A DNA stretch of 64,000 nucleotides, from positions 98,754 to 162,753 of the forward strand of contig JALKAW010000009.1 in the NCBI GenBank assembly GCA_023015825.1, read 5' to 3'. Position numbers and translations under genes: made by a program. The notes under the pieces are model-generated. The model was not told the origin of the DNA. It did no database searches and saw only the letters and a list, made by a program, of their open reading frames with translations. Every line of letters starts with the position of its first letter. Positions within the stretch are counted from its first letter, which is position 1. Source of the stretch: Flavobacteriaceae bacterium S0862. GTDB taxonomy: Bacteria; Bacteroidota; Bacteroidia; Flavobacteriales; Flavobacteriaceae. This document shows positions 33,386 to 42,423 of this stretch, piece after piece.

Positions 33386-34225
33386 TTATTCCACAAATGT
33401 AGGAAATCTTTTTTCGCCCTTTGTATTGGTCAGTTGTTTTTCCTTTAAATTGTCTAAATTCATTAAATAAAGTTGTACTATATTTTCTTTATTTTTTTGA
33501 GTAAAAACGATATTCCCATTTTTATAACGTGCATAAGTTACGTCAAAGTCAGTTGGTAAGTTTTTTATAGTATTATCTTCTATATCTACAATCTGCATTT
33601 GCCTTTTCTCAGATGCATCTGTAATAATTAGTAGTTTGGTGCTAGATACCCAGTCTTGAACGAAGTTGTACTTTTCATCAACTGTGATTTGAATCTTCTC
33701 TTTTGTTTTATTATTTAGCATAAAGATATTTGGACTACCAGTTCTATTACTATTAAAGGCTAAAAATTTGCCATTTGGGGACCATTTAGGAATTCCATCA
33801 AAAGAATTATCGAAAGTTAATTGCTCAATATTTCCTCCCAAACTATCCATAATATAAACATCAGAATTTCCATTCCTTGAAGATTGAAAAGCAATGTTTT
33901 TACAATTTGGAGACCAAACAGGATGTCCATCACGTGTTTCTAACTCTGTAAGTTGAATCAATTCATTTGTTTTTAAATCTAAAGTAAAGATGTTCCGAGT
34001 ATTTTTATCTCTATAAGAGTCAAATACAATTTTATTTTTACAACTACAGTAGTCAGATTGAAAGTCTTTTAAACTATCCTTGGTTACTCTATTAATTACT
34101 TCTCCTTTTGCTAAATTAATTGAAAAAAGGTTCCAATTCCCATTATTGTTTTCTGAGAATAAAACACTTTGAGAATGAACACAATAGCTTGTGATAATAA
34201 AAAAACAAAAAAGTAGTTGCTTCAT
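33386..34225 (-). CDS. Secreted TolB-like PD40 beta-propeller protein
   Basis: 279 residues. Signal peptide ending VHSQ, then at least four WD40-like PD40 blades: NKIVFDSYRDKNTRNIFTLD, DGHPVWSPNCKNIAFQSSRN, DGIPKWSPNGKFLAFNSNRT and later DVTYARYKNGNIVFTQKN. Resembles the propeller of TolB but lacks TolB's N-terminal domain and is short for a full six-blade ring. Probably periplasmic, binding a protein or glycan partner. It stands alone between two noncoding flanks (154 and 164 bp) with inverted ends. Confidence 0.85.
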   Translation of the reverse strand: MKQLLFCFFIITSYCVHSQSVLFSENNNGNWNLFSINLAKGEVINRVTKDSLKDFQSDYCSCKNKIVFDSYRDKNTRNIFTLDLKTNELIQLTELETRDGHPVWSPNCKNIAFQSSRNGNSDVYIMDSLGGNIEQLTFDNSFDGIPKWSPNGKFLAFNSNRTGSPNIFMLNNKTKEKIQITVDEKYNFVQDWVSSTKLLIITDASEKRQMQIVDIEDNTIKNLPTDFDVTYARYKNGNIVFTQKNKENIVQLYLMNLDNLKEKQLTNTKGEKRFPTFVE

Positions 34226-34265
34226 AAGTTTATGATTAATTGTTCAAAATTCGTTTTTTTTCTCA

Positions 34266-34279
34266 TTAATTACTGCCAA
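34266..34279 (-). repeat. Right arm of imperfect inverted repeat flanking the PD40 gene
   Basis: TTAATTACTGCCAA, inverse of the left arm at 33342-33355 (12 of 14). It sits in the 164-bp gap upstream of the PD40 gene's start, which otherwise holds no reading frame I would call. Confidence 0.5.
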
Positions 34280-34389
34280 TTTTTTACGGATATGCGTCGT
34301 TTTAATGACTTATACGATTGTTACTGAAGCAAGTTAATCACAAGTAAACGAAGTTATCGTTTTTTTTATGAGAAAGTCAATGTTAAGTA

Positions 34390-35070
34390 TTAATGTTTCT
34401 CTTTTAATAAGTGAGGAAATTTTTCCTTAAAACGATTTAGTCTTGGAATAGAAATACGTTGTATATATGGATTGTCTGGATTTAGGCGTTCGTAATCTTG
34501 ATGGTAATCTTCACCAATCCAAAATTTTTGAAAAGGCATAATTTCAGCAGCAATACGTTTATCGAGTTTTTTTGCTAAAGCTTCTTTCTTTTGAATAATA
34601 ATTTGCTTTTGCTCTTCATTTTGATAAAAAATAATAGAACGATACTGTGAGCCAATATCTGGTCCTTGTCCATTAACTTGCGTCACATTTTGAGACCCAA
34701 AATACACATCAACCAATGTAGCAAAACTTACAATATTTGGGTCGTAAATAATCTCAACAGCTTCGGCATGTCCTGTTCTGCCTGTATTACTGGATTCGTA
34801 AGTTGGATTTAGTGTGTGTCCACCAGAATAACCAGAAATAGATTCTTTAACTCCTTTTACGCTTTCATAAACTGCTTCAACACACCAAAAGCAGCCACTA
34901 GCAAAGTAGGCTCTTGCTAAACCTCCTTGTAAAGGAACTTCAACAGGGTCTGCTGTCATTAACTCTTTTTCGATTTTACTTTTATTAGATGTTGCTACTG
35001 TTTTTTGTTGTGCATTATTTTGACAACTAAATAATAATGCAATAGAAAGCGTGAGAATTAATGATTTCAT
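34390..35070 (-). CDS. msrA: Peptide-methionine (S)-S-oxide reductase, lipoprotein
   Basis: 226 residues from the ATG at 35070, which starts a lipoprotein signal (MKSLILTLSIALLFSC, Cys16); an upstream in-frame ATG adds 14 residues without a signal. The catalytic motif YFASGCFWCVEAVYES has the nucleophile Cys (60), followed by GYSGGHTLNPTYE, TGHAEAVEI, YQDYERLNPDNPYI-like NPDNPYI and a C-terminal extension. It repairs oxidised methionine, here in the envelope instead of the cytoplasm. Confidence 0.95.
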   Translation of the reverse strand: MKSLILTLSIALLFSCQNNAQQKTVATSNKSKIEKELMTADPVEVPLQGGLARAYFASGCFWCVEAVYESVKGVKESISGYSGGHTLNPTYESSNTGRTGHAEAVEIIYDPNIVSFATLVDVYFGSQNVTQVNGQGPDIGSQYRSIIFYQNEEQKQIIIQKKEALAKKLDKRIAAEIMPFQKFWIGEDYHQDYERLNPDNPYIQRISIPRLNRFKEKFPHLLKEKH

Positions 35071-35109
35071 TTTTTTTATTTTTTCATTTTTGACTATGTC
35101 GTTAAGTAA

Positions 35110-35117
35110 CAAAAATA
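35110..35117 (-). promoter_or_regulatory. Putative -7 box (TATTTTTG) for msrA
   Basis: CAAAAATA on the plus strand matches TAnnTTTG on the minus strand, 39 nt upstream of the msrA start and just after the upstream gene's terminator. Confidence 0.4.
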
Positions 35118-35127
35118 ATTACACAAT

Positions 35128-35161
35128 AAAAAAGCCTTTAACAATCTGTTAAAGGCTTTTT
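35128..35161 (-). terminator. Terminator of the Nif3/coiled-coil operon
   Basis: Arms AAAAAGCCTTTAACA / TGTTAAAGGCTTTTT with a 3-nt loop, ending in a T run on the minus strand; 22 bp after the stop at 35184. Confidence 0.9.
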
Positions 35162-35183
35162 CTATGATTTTTTTGAATTCTAA

Positions 35184-35963
35184 TTATAATTTAGAAAACA
35201 TTTTTGCCATTTTTGCTTTTTGCTCATTTGCTAAAACTTCATCAACTAAAATACGACCACTGTGTTCGTCAGTGATTATTTTTTTGCGAGAAGCAATTTC
35301 AGCTTGAACTTGAGGCGGAATTGTAAAGAAAGAACCACCTGATGCACCTCTTTCAATTGGTACAACTGCTAGTCCGTTTTTTACATTTTCACGAATTCTA
35401 GAATATGCAAGCACTAATCTCTCTTCGATTGTCTTTTTATACTCTTCGCTTTTCTTTAATAAAGCTTGTTCTTCTTTTTCAGTTTCAGAAAGAATAGCAT
35501 CTAATTCACCTTTTTTGTGTTTTAAATGTGTTTCTCTTTCTTTTAAACGAGATTTTGTCTCGTCTATAACTTCTTTTTTCTGCTCAATTTGAGCATTAAA
35601 TTCTTTAATATGCTTTTCAGCCAATTGAATTTCTAATTCTTGAAATTCAGTTTCTTTAGTTAAAGAGTTGTATTCTCTGTTATTTCTAACATTTTTTTGT
35701 TGCTCAGAGTACTTTTTTATAAGTGCTTTTGCTTCTTCAATTAAGTTCTTTTTAGACTTAATTTGCTCACCTATATCTAAAAGACTGTCATCTAATTTTT
35801 GAAGTCTAGTTTTTAATCCTTCAACTTCATCTTCTAAATCACGTACTTCTAAAGGAAGTTCTCCTCTAACATTTCTAATTTCGTCAACGCGAGAATCGAT
35901 TAATTGTAAATCGTATAGTGCTCTTAATCGCTCTTCTACAGTAACTTCTTTCTTTTTAGCCAT
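35184..35963 (-). CDS. Coiled-coil protein of the C4 zinc-ribbon family, cysteines lost
   Basis: 259 residues. Residues about 10-190 are a long antiparallel-type coiled coil. The C-terminal part, SGGSFFTIPPQVQAEIASRK then HSGRILVDE, aligns with the zf-RING_7 ribbon (usually C-G-G-C-x-x-x-I-P-P-Q ... C-x-x-C-G-R-I-L), but all four cysteines are replaced (A/S and T/H/S). So the fold is probably kept without zinc. It is 2 bp after the Nif3-like gene, a conserved pairing. Molecular role unknown. Confidence 0.88.
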   Translation of the reverse strand: MAKKKEVTVEERLRALYDLQLIDSRVDEIRNVRGELPLEVRDLEDEVEGLKTRLQKLDDSLLDIGEQIKSKKNLIEEAKALIKKYSEQQKNVRNNREYNSLTKETEFQELEIQLAEKHIKEFNAQIEQKKEVIDETKSRLKERETHLKHKKGELDAILSETEKEEQALLKKSEEYKKTIEERLVLAYSRIRENVKNGLAVVPIERGASGGSFFTIPPQVQAEIASRKKIITDEHSGRILVDEVLANEQKAKMAKMFSKL

Positions 35964-35965
35964 GC

Positions 35966-37060
35966 TTATAAATACTTTACAGGATTGGTATTTGTGTTTG
36001 ATAAAACGATTGCAAAATTAGGAATTTTTTTTGTAAGATACGCTACTAAAAGGTTTTTTGTGTATTGTTCACTTTCGTAGTGTCCAATATCTGTTAAAAG
36101 CAGCTTGTTTTCGGCAGTAAAAAAGTCATGGTATTTTAAATCGGCTGTTACAAAAGCATCTGCACCAGCAGCTTTTGCGGCGTTAATTGCAAAGCTTCCT
36201 GAACCCCCTAATACAGCCACTTTTTTTACGGGTTTATGTAATAATGAAGAATGACGCACACATTTAGTTTGCATTTTAGATTTTAAATGTTCCAGAAAGC
36301 TAGTTTCTGTCATGGTATTTTCGAATTCGCCTATCATTCCCATGCCAATATGCTGATTTTTATTTTCCAGCGTTGTTACTTCATAAGCAACTTCTTCGTA
36401 TGGATGATTTTTAAATAGCGTTTGTAAAACTTTGGATTCAAGATGTTTTTGAAAAGTAACAGAGAGTTTTATTTCTTCTTCTTGCTGAGTAACTCCCTTT
36501 TCTCCAATTGTCGGATTTGAGTTTTCATTTCCATTAAAGGTGCCTATTCCATTTACATTAAAACTACAATTGTTGTAATTACCAATAGAACCAGCTCCTG
36601 CATTAAATAAAGCTTCTCTTACTTTTTCAATTTTATCTAATGGAACATACGTGGTTAGTTTTTTTATGGTGCCTACTTGAGGGATTAGTATTTGTCTATT
36701 TATAAGACCAAGTTGCTCACATATTTTATCGTTTACTCCTTGTAATGCATTGTCTAAAGCTGTATGAATTGCAAAAATTGAAATGTCATTTTTTATGGCT
36801 TTAATAACAACACGTTCTACATAGGATTTTCCTGTAAGTGTTTTTAATCCTTTAAAAATTATAGGATGAAAGCTTACTATGAGATTGCAATTTTTCTCAA
36901 TAGCTTCATCTATTACTGTTTCAAGAGCGTCTAATGTTACGAGGATGCCTGAAACTTTATTATTTTTATCACCAACTAATAAGCCAACATTGTCAAAATC
37001 TTCAGCGTAAGACAGAGGAGCTAGTTCTTCTAAGTGATTAATAACGTCTTGTACAATCAT
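35966..37060 (-). CDS. Nif3-like dinuclear metal center protein
   Basis: 364 residues, the long (two-domain) Nif3/YbgI/YqfO form with a central PII/CutA-like insert (about residues 125-230). Metal ligands: VSFHPIIF (His), FAIHTALDNALQGVND (His, Asp) and the C-terminal DIGHYESE (His, Glu). The family forms hexameric toroids; its reaction (GTP cyclohydrolase I-like in some members) is unsettled. Preceded by a -7 box and followed by the cysteine-less zinc-ribbon-family gene. Confidence 0.93.
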   Translation of the reverse strand: MIVQDVINHLEELAPLSYAEDFDNVGLLVGDKNNKVSGILVTLDALETVIDEAIEKNCNLIVSFHPIIFKGLKTLTGKSYVERVVIKAIKNDISIFAIHTALDNALQGVNDKICEQLGLINRQILIPQVGTIKKLTTYVPLDKIEKVREALFNAGAGSIGNYNNCSFNVNGIGTFNGNENSNPTIGEKGVTQQEEEIKLSVTFQKHLESKVLQTLFKNHPYEEVAYEVTTLENKNQHIGMGMIGEFENTMTETSFLEHLKSKMQTKCVRHSSLLHKPVKKVAVLGGSGSFAINAAKAAGADAFVTADLKYHDFFTAENKLLLTDIGHYESEQYTKNLLVAYLTKKIPNFAIVLSNTNTNPVKYL

Positions 37061-37078
37061 AAAAAGTTATGTTTAGTT

Positions 37079-37086
37079 CAAAGATA
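37079..37086 (-). promoter_or_regulatory. Putative -7 box (TATCTTTG) for the Nif3 operon
   Basis: CAAAGATA on the plus strand, 18 nt upstream of the Nif3 ATG; exact TAnnTTTG match. Confidence 0.6.
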
Positions 37087-37198
37087 AATAATTACTTCCA
37101 CAAGTTGACTTTCATTGTTTTCAAATAGCCTTGTGTAATCTTCAATGATTTAATTATTATCTTGGCACTCTTTTATAAATCATTTTGATTACGTTATC

Positions 37199-38203
37199 GT
37201 GAAGCTATTAAGAAATATATTATTACCAATTGTTCCTATTTATTATGGCGTTACATGGTTGCGAAATGTTTTGTATGATAAAGATATTCTAAAATCTAAA
37301 AGTTATGATTTTCCAATAGTTTGCGTTGGAAATTTAAGTGTTGGTGGTACAGGAAAAACACCAATGATAGAATATTTAATAAGACTTTTAAAGGATAACT
37401 ATAAATTAGCGACCTTAAGTAGAGGTTATAAGCGCTCAACTGATGGTTTTCAAATTGCTAACTCAAATTCAAGCGCTGAAACTATTGGAGACGAACCTTA
37501 TCAATTTTACTCAAAATTTAAAGATATTACAGTGAGTGTTGATGCTAATAGGCAACATGGCATTTCTAAATTACAAAGTTTTAAAAACCCTGACGTTATA
37601 TTATTGGATGATGCGTTTCAGCATAGAAAAGTAGACGCAGGATTTAATATTTTGTTAACTACCCACGATAAACTATATATTGATGATATCACGTTGCCAA
37701 CAGGCGATTTACGAGAGCCAAAATCTGGAGCTAAAAGAGCCAATGTTATTGTAGTTACAAAATGCCCAAAAGACATTACTATTGAAGAGCGAAGCAAGGT
37801 TAAACATAGATTACAACCAAAATCACATCAAGAAGTATTTTTTAGTACTATTGATTACTCTAGTACTATCTACTCTAACAATGATAGTATTAATTTAAGT
37901 GAATTAAAAGACGAGAATTTTACGCTTGTGACAGGAATTGCCAATGCAATACCTTTAGTGAATTTTTTGAATGAAGAAGGTTATAATTTTGAACATATAA
38001 ACTTTAAAGATCACCATATTTTTACCGATGCAGATATTGAGGCTTTAAATGAAAAAGAAATAATTGTAACAACTGAAAAAGATTTCACCAAACTTGGTAA
38101 TAAATTAATTGGAAATAAGCTTTATTATTTGCCAATTGAAACTAAAATTTTTGAGCATGAAAAATACAATAAAGTACTATTGGATTTTTGTGCTAAATAT
38201 TAA
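37199..38203 (+). CDS. lpxK: Tetraacyldisaccharide 4'-kinase
   Basis: 334 residues. It phosphorylates the lipid A precursor disaccharide at the 4' position, at the inner face of the inner membrane. N-terminal amphipathic/hydrophobic helix (residues 1-25), Walker A VGNLSVGGTGKTP (about 43-55), RGYKR, GDEPYQ and the Walker-B-like LLDDAFQHRKV. The start is GTG at 37199, giving the conserved M-K-L-L-R-x-I-L-L-P opening. The last 4 bp overlap the convergent histidine kinase. Confidence 0.95.
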   Translation: MKLLRNILLPIVPIYYGVTWLRNVLYDKDILKSKSYDFPIVCVGNLSVGGTGKTPMIEYLIRLLKDNYKLATLSRGYKRSTDGFQIANSNSSAETIGDEPYQFYSKFKDITVSVDANRQHGISKLQSFKNPDVILLDDAFQHRKVDAGFNILLTTHDKLYIDDITLPTGDLREPKSGAKRANVIVVTKCPKDITIEERSKVKHRLQPKSHQEVFFSTIDYSSTIYSNNDSINLSELKDENFTLVTGIANAIPLVNFLNEEGYNFEHINFKDHHIFTDADIEALNEKEIIVTTEKDFTKLGNKLIGNKLYYLPIETKIFEHEKYNKVLLDFCAKY

Positions 38204-40422
38204 GCCGAAGCAGAGGTTTCGTTTTCCTTTAATGCTTCATATAATTTTTTCTCAAAATCTTCTTGCTTAAATGGCTTCGATATAATATCGTTAAAACCAG
38301 CCTCTTCAAACTCTTGCATTTTATCTTCGAGCGTTACCGCCGTAAGAGCAAAAATGGTAAGCTCTTTATCGAATGCACGTATTTGTTTAGTGGCTTCTAA
38401 ACCACTAATTCCTGGCATGTGAATGTCCATAAGTACGACATCGTAGGCCACTTCCTTAACTTTCTCAACAGCGTCTTCACCGTTGTCAACCAAATCACAA
38501 ACTAAGTTCATCTTGTTTAAGATTTTTTTAGTGATCATCTGGTTAATTTTGTTGTCTTCTACTACTAAAATTCTCACGTTTTCTAAATCTAAGTTATTTA
38601 AATCTTTTGCGTAATCTTTACTTTTAATATTTGTTACTTCTTGAGCTTCTTCTAAAGGCATTTCTACAAAAAAGCTTGTTCCTTTCCCTAATTCGCTTTT
38701 TAAATAAATTTTACCTTTTAAAATTTTAACCAACCCTTTTACAATTGATAGTCCAAGTCCTGTACCACCATATTTTCGGTTAATTTGAACTGACCCTTGA
38801 GAAAAACTTTCAAACATACTTTCTTGTTTTTCTTTGGTGATTCCAATTCCGTTATCTTCTACTTCAAGACGAATAGAGTGTTTTTTACCTTTAAGGTCTA
38901 ATTGTGTTAATCTTACCCATATATCTCCATCTTTAGTGAACTTTATTGCATTGCCAATAAGGTTAATAAGAATTTGAGAAATTTTTAATTGGTCTCCATT
39001 AAATATTTCTGGTAGCTTTTTGTCGTATTCAAAATGAATAAAAATATTATTGTCAACAGCAGAGTTATTCAATGCAGCAATCACATTTTCTACTTTGTTT
39101 TTTAGATTGAAAACTTCAGGATCTAACTCTACTTTGTTGGCTTCAATTTTATTTATTTGAAGAATATCATTAATAAAGGTTAACAAGTAATCACCAGAAA
39201 ATTTAAGCGACTTTAAATGCTGCATTTGTTCAGGTCTTGGGTTTTCTTCTAATAGCATATTAGTTAAACCGGTAACGGCATATAGAGGCGTTCTTAATTC
39301 ATGTGTTACCGTAGATAAGAAATTCGTTTTAGTTTTTGCAGCAATTTCAGCTCTTTCTTTTTCGGTTAAAAGTTCTTCATTTTTGCGATACAACATATTA
39401 TTAGTTTTTAGTCTAATATTGTTGTTTTTGTATAATGAAAGTGTTAAAAGAGAAAGAATGGTAATTAATCCAACACTTAAAATAGTGGTTAGTTTGTTCA
39501 GGCTATCTGACTCTTTTTTTTCGTCTATTTGTTCTTTTTGGGTTTGAATTAAAGTATCTTTATCAGCATCAATAATTTCTTTTTCAGCGAGTAAGTTTTC
39601 ATTTTTAATGTTTGTAATAGAATCACTGAGTTTTATAAAAAGATGCAAGTTTGTATTTGCCAATTGGTAATTACCTGTCTTTTCATAGATATTGCTTAGA
39701 GCTTTATAGCTTTCATTTAAAACAACAAGATTACCAGAACTTTTGGCAATATTTGATCCTTCTAAGGTTTGAGCTAAAGATCTTTCGTATTTACCTTCAG
39801 TATATGCGATTTCCCCACTTTTTATTAAAGCAGCACTTTGAACGTCAGGTAACTTATATTTTTTTGATGAAATAATAGCTTTATCCACTAAAGCATTGGC
39901 TTCGGTTAAGTTGCCTTGCCCTAAGTGAGCTTTTGCCTCATTAAGCGTTACTTTAGCAACAAGCTCATTATAATTTTCTTCTTCGAATATCGTTTTTGCA
40001 GATTTAAAATAGTCTAAAGCATTAGTATAATCTTCTTGTGCGAGATAAATAATTCCGCAGGTATATCTTGATACTGCAAGGTTAGCTGTATCATCAATCC
40101 TACTTTGTATAGTCATTGCCTTAATGATAGTAAAGTTGGCTTCTTGATATTTTTCTAAGTTGTATTGTAAGTTCGCTATCTTAGAATATAAAATACCTTG
40201 GTCTTTCTCACTTTCAATTTTTTCAGCAATAACCAATGCTTTTTGAAGGATGGTAATAGCGTTAAAATAGTTGGACTTTTGAGTTTCTTTATCAGCTTCT
40301 TCAACAAAAAAGTCAATTCTATTTTTATCCAAAGAAATGTCATCCTCAATATTGTCCTGAGGGTAAAAATTTGTAGTTATTAAGACTAAAAAAACAAATA
40401 TGTAATATTTGATTTGGGACAT
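38200..40422 (-). CDS. TPR-containing hybrid histidine kinase/response regulator
   Basis: 740 residues. Signal peptide (1-22); about six TPR-like repeats (30-270), presumably periplasmic; a transmembrane helix (about 312-331); a coiled coil; HisKA with H374 in FLSTVTHELRTPL; HATPase_c (about 480-605) with NLIGNAIKF, DNGIGI and GGTGLGLSIV; and a C-terminal receiver (about 617-735) with phospho-acceptor Asp in VVLMDIHMPG. No DNA-binding output domain, so signalling goes through phosphotransfer or protein contact. No partner regulator is adjacent. Confidence 0.95.
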   Translation of the reverse strand: MSQIKYYIFVFLVLITTNFYPQDNIEDDISLDKNRIDFFVEEADKETQKSNYFNAITILQKALVIAEKIESEKDQGILYSKIANLQYNLEKYQEANFTIIKAMTIQSRIDDTANLAVSRYTCGIIYLAQEDYTNALDYFKSAKTIFEEENYNELVAKVTLNEAKAHLGQGNLTEANALVDKAIISSKKYKLPDVQSAALIKSGEIAYTEGKYERSLAQTLEGSNIAKSSGNLVVLNESYKALSNIYEKTGNYQLANTNLHLFIKLSDSITNIKNENLLAEKEIIDADKDTLIQTQKEQIDEKKESDSLNKLTTILSVGLITILSLLTLSLYKNNNIRLKTNNMLYRKNEELLTEKERAEIAAKTKTNFLSTVTHELRTPLYAVTGLTNMLLEENPRPEQMQHLKSLKFSGDYLLTFINDILQINKIEANKVELDPEVFNLKNKVENVIAALNNSAVDNNIFIHFEYDKKLPEIFNGDQLKISQILINLIGNAIKFTKDGDIWVRLTQLDLKGKKHSIRLEVEDNGIGITKEKQESMFESFSQGSVQINRKYGGTGLGLSIVKGLVKILKGKIYLKSELGKGTSFFVEMPLEEAQEVTNIKSKDYAKDLNNLDLENVRILVVEDNKINQMITKKILNKMNLVCDLVDNGEDAVEKVKEVAYDVVLMDIHMPGISGLEATKQIRAFDKELTIFALTAVTLEDKMQEFEEAGFNDIISKPFKQEDFEKKLYEALKENETSASA

Positions 40423-40432
40423 TTTTAGGTCG

Positions 40433-40501
40433 TTTTATCGACAAATATAACACTTTATTCGATAAAATGCACTTTTTGAGAAAAAATATGCATTTTGTCG
40501 A
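40433..40501. promoter_or_regulatory. Three TTTTRTCGA motifs upstream of the histidine kinase
   Basis: TTTTATCGA at 40433-40441, its inverse TCGATAAAATGCA at 40459-40471, and TGCATTTTGTCGA at 40489-40501. The last two form a 13-bp inverted repeat with one mismatch and a 17-nt loop. The first copy lies at the expected transcription start of the kinase, beside its -7 box. Could be an operator set and/or the gap gene's 3' hairpin. Confidence 0.5.
40442..40449 (-). promoter_or_regulatory. Putative -7 box (TATATTTG) for the histidine kinase
   Basis: CAAATATA on the plus strand, 19 nt upstream of the kinase ATG; exact TAnnTTTG match, flanked by TTTTATCGA motifs. Confidence 0.55.
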
Positions 40502-40505
40502 TAAG

Positions 40506-41501
40506 TTAATTGTTTTCTAATTTGGAAATTAAATCGATAATTCTACTAGAATAACCTGTTTCATTATCGTACCAACCAATAATTTTTACCATATTACCAA
40601 TAACAGATGTCATTAGAGAATCGAAAATACAAGAATGTGTATTACCAACAATATCAATGGATACAATTGGGTCGTTGGTATATTCTAAAATATCTTTATA
40701 GTTTGATTCTGAAGCTTTTTTAAAGGCCAAATTCACTTCGTTAACAGTTACATTTTCCTTTACGTTAAAGGTTATATCTGTAAGTGAGCCGTTTGCCACT
40801 GGAACTCTAATACCACATCCACCAATGACTTCAGATAAATCTGGAAAAATTTTAGTCAATGCTTTGGCAGCTCCAGTTGTTGTTGGAACAATAGATTGTC
40901 CAGCGGCTCTTGCACGTCGTAAATCACGATGCGGTTGATCGTGTAAACTTTGATCTGTGGTATATGAATGTATAGTGGTTATATATGCTTGTTTAATGCC
41001 GCAGAGGTTGTTGATAATATCAATCATTGGAGCAGCATTGTTTGTCGTGCAGGAAGCATTTGAAATGATATTATCATTTTCGCTTAAAATATTGTCATTG
41101 ACCCCTAAAACTACTGTTTTTATAGAATCGTCAGTAGGTGGAACAGATAAAATCACTTTTGATGCACCATTTTTTATGTGGTGCTTTAAATCGGTTATAG
41201 ATTTAAACTTTCCTGTAGCTTCAATAACAACATCAACGTTATAAGGTTTCCAATTAATTAATTTTGGGTGATTTTGGTTTTGAAGATTTACTTTTTTACC
41301 ATCAATAATAATATGGTCACTATCACTAGAAATAGTATTTGGTAAAACACCATGAATACTATCGTATTTAAGTAGATGGCTAAGTGTTTTATTATCAGCT
41401 AGGTCATTGATTGAAACTACTTGAATGTTAGGGTTGTTTAGTAGCAATCTAAAAACACGTCTTCCGATTCTACCAAAACCGTTTATAGCAACATTAATCA
41501 T
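40506..41501 (-). CDS. gap: Type I glyceraldehyde-3-phosphate dehydrogenase
   Basis: 331 residues. NAD-binding GFGRIGRRVFR, INDLAD (Asp favouring NAD+), the catalytic SNASCTTNNAAP (Cys151), TIHSYTTDQ (His), RRARAAGQSIVPTTTGAAKA and the C-terminal WYDNETGYSSR. Converts glyceraldehyde-3-phosphate to 1,3-bisphosphoglycerate. It lies 2 bp after lipA on the same strand. Flavobacteria often carry a second gap gene; which is glycolytic cannot be read here. Confidence 0.96.
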   Translation of the reverse strand: MINVAINGFGRIGRRVFRLLLNNPNIQVVSINDLADNKTLSHLLKYDSIHGVLPNTISSDSDHIIIDGKKVNLQNQNHPKLINWKPYNVDVVIEATGKFKSITDLKHHIKNGASKVILSVPPTDDSIKTVVLGVNDNILSENDNIISNASCTTNNAAPMIDIINNLCGIKQAYITTIHSYTTDQSLHDQPHRDLRRARAAGQSIVPTTTGAAKALTKIFPDLSEVIGGCGIRVPVANGSLTDITFNVKENVTVNEVNLAFKKASESNYKDILEYTNDPIVSIDIVGNTHSCIFDSLMTSVIGNMVKIIGWYDNETGYSSRIIDLISKLENN

Positions 41502-41503
41502 GC

Positions 41504-42373
41504 TTAATTAATGTGTTTTTGAGCTTTGTATGAAGACCTAACCAGAGCACTGCTTTCTACATGACAGAAACCAAGGTCTAAACCTATTTCTTTATACTCC
41601 TGAAATTGATCTGGTGTAACAAAGCGTTGCACAGGAAGGTGTTTTTTGCTTGGTTGTAAATATTGCCCAATAGTAACTACATCTACTTTTGCTTCTTTTA
41701 ACTCATGTAACGTTTCTATAACTTCTTCACGTTCTTCACCCAATCCAAGCATAATTCCTGTCTTAGTTCTTCGTTGTCCGTTATCTTTTAAATATTTTAA
41801 AACACTTAAGCTTCTATCATATTTTGCCTGAATGCGAACCTCTCTTGTTAAACGACGAACAGTTTCCATATTATGTGAAATAACTTCAGGAGAAACTTCT
41901 AAAATCCTGTCTAAATGTTGCTCAATTCCTTGAAAATCTGGAATTAACGTCTCCATTGTGGTTTCTGGATTCATGCGTCTTACTGCTTTTACAGTTTCAG
42001 CCCACATGATGCTTCCCATGTCTTTTAAGTCATCTCTATCAACACTCGTCAAAACAGCATGTTTAATGTTCATAATTTTAATAGAACGTGCCACTTTTTC
42101 TGGCTCATCCCAATCTACCGACTCTGGTCTTCCAGTTTTTACACCACAAAAACCACATGAGCGAGTACAAATGTTACCAAGAATCATAAAAGTAGCAGTT
42201 CCTTCTCCCCAACATTCACCCATATTTGGGCAGCTACCTGAAGTGCAAATAGTATTTAATTTATACTTGTCAACTAACCCTCTTAATTCGGTGTACTTTT
42301 TTCCTGTAGGCAATTTAACTCTAAGCCACTTTGGTTTAGGTTGACGTTTAGTTGTAATTGATTCGGTACTCAT
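41504..42373 (-). CDS. lipA: Lipoyl synthase
   Basis: 289 residues. Radical SAM enzyme inserting two sulphurs into octanoyl groups on lipoyl domains. Auxiliary cluster cysteines in [13 protein letters not shown] (C-x4-C-x5-C) and the radical SAM site CTRSCGFC (C-x3-C-x2-C); conserved TSVDRDDL and RSSYKA near the C-terminus (R-S-S-Y ligand Ser). A -7 box sits 19 nt upstream. gap follows 2 bp downstream. Confidence 0.97.
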   Translation of the reverse strand: MSTESITTKRQPKPKWLRVKLPTGKKYTELRGLVDKYKLNTICTSGSCPNMGECWGEGTATFMILGNICTRSCGFCGVKTGRPESVDWDEPEKVARSIKIMNIKHAVLTSVDRDDLKDMGSIMWAETVKAVRRMNPETTMETLIPDFQGIEQHLDRILEVSPEVISHNMETVRRLTREVRIQAKYDRSLSVLKYLKDNGQRRTKTGIMLGLGEEREEVIETLHELKEAKVDVVTIGQYLQPSKKHLPVQRFVTPDQFQEYKEIGLDLGFCHVESSALVRSSYKAQKHIN

Positions 42374-42392
42374 GCTTTAATAAATATGGTTG

Positions 42393-42400
42393 CAAAGATA
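42393..42400 (-). promoter_or_regulatory. Putative -7 box (TATCTTTG) for lipA-gap
   Basis: CAAAGATA on the plus strand, 19 nt upstream of the lipA ATG; exact TAnnTTTG match. Confidence 0.6.
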
Positions 42401-42423
42401 CAAAGTATAGAATTAAAAATAGA

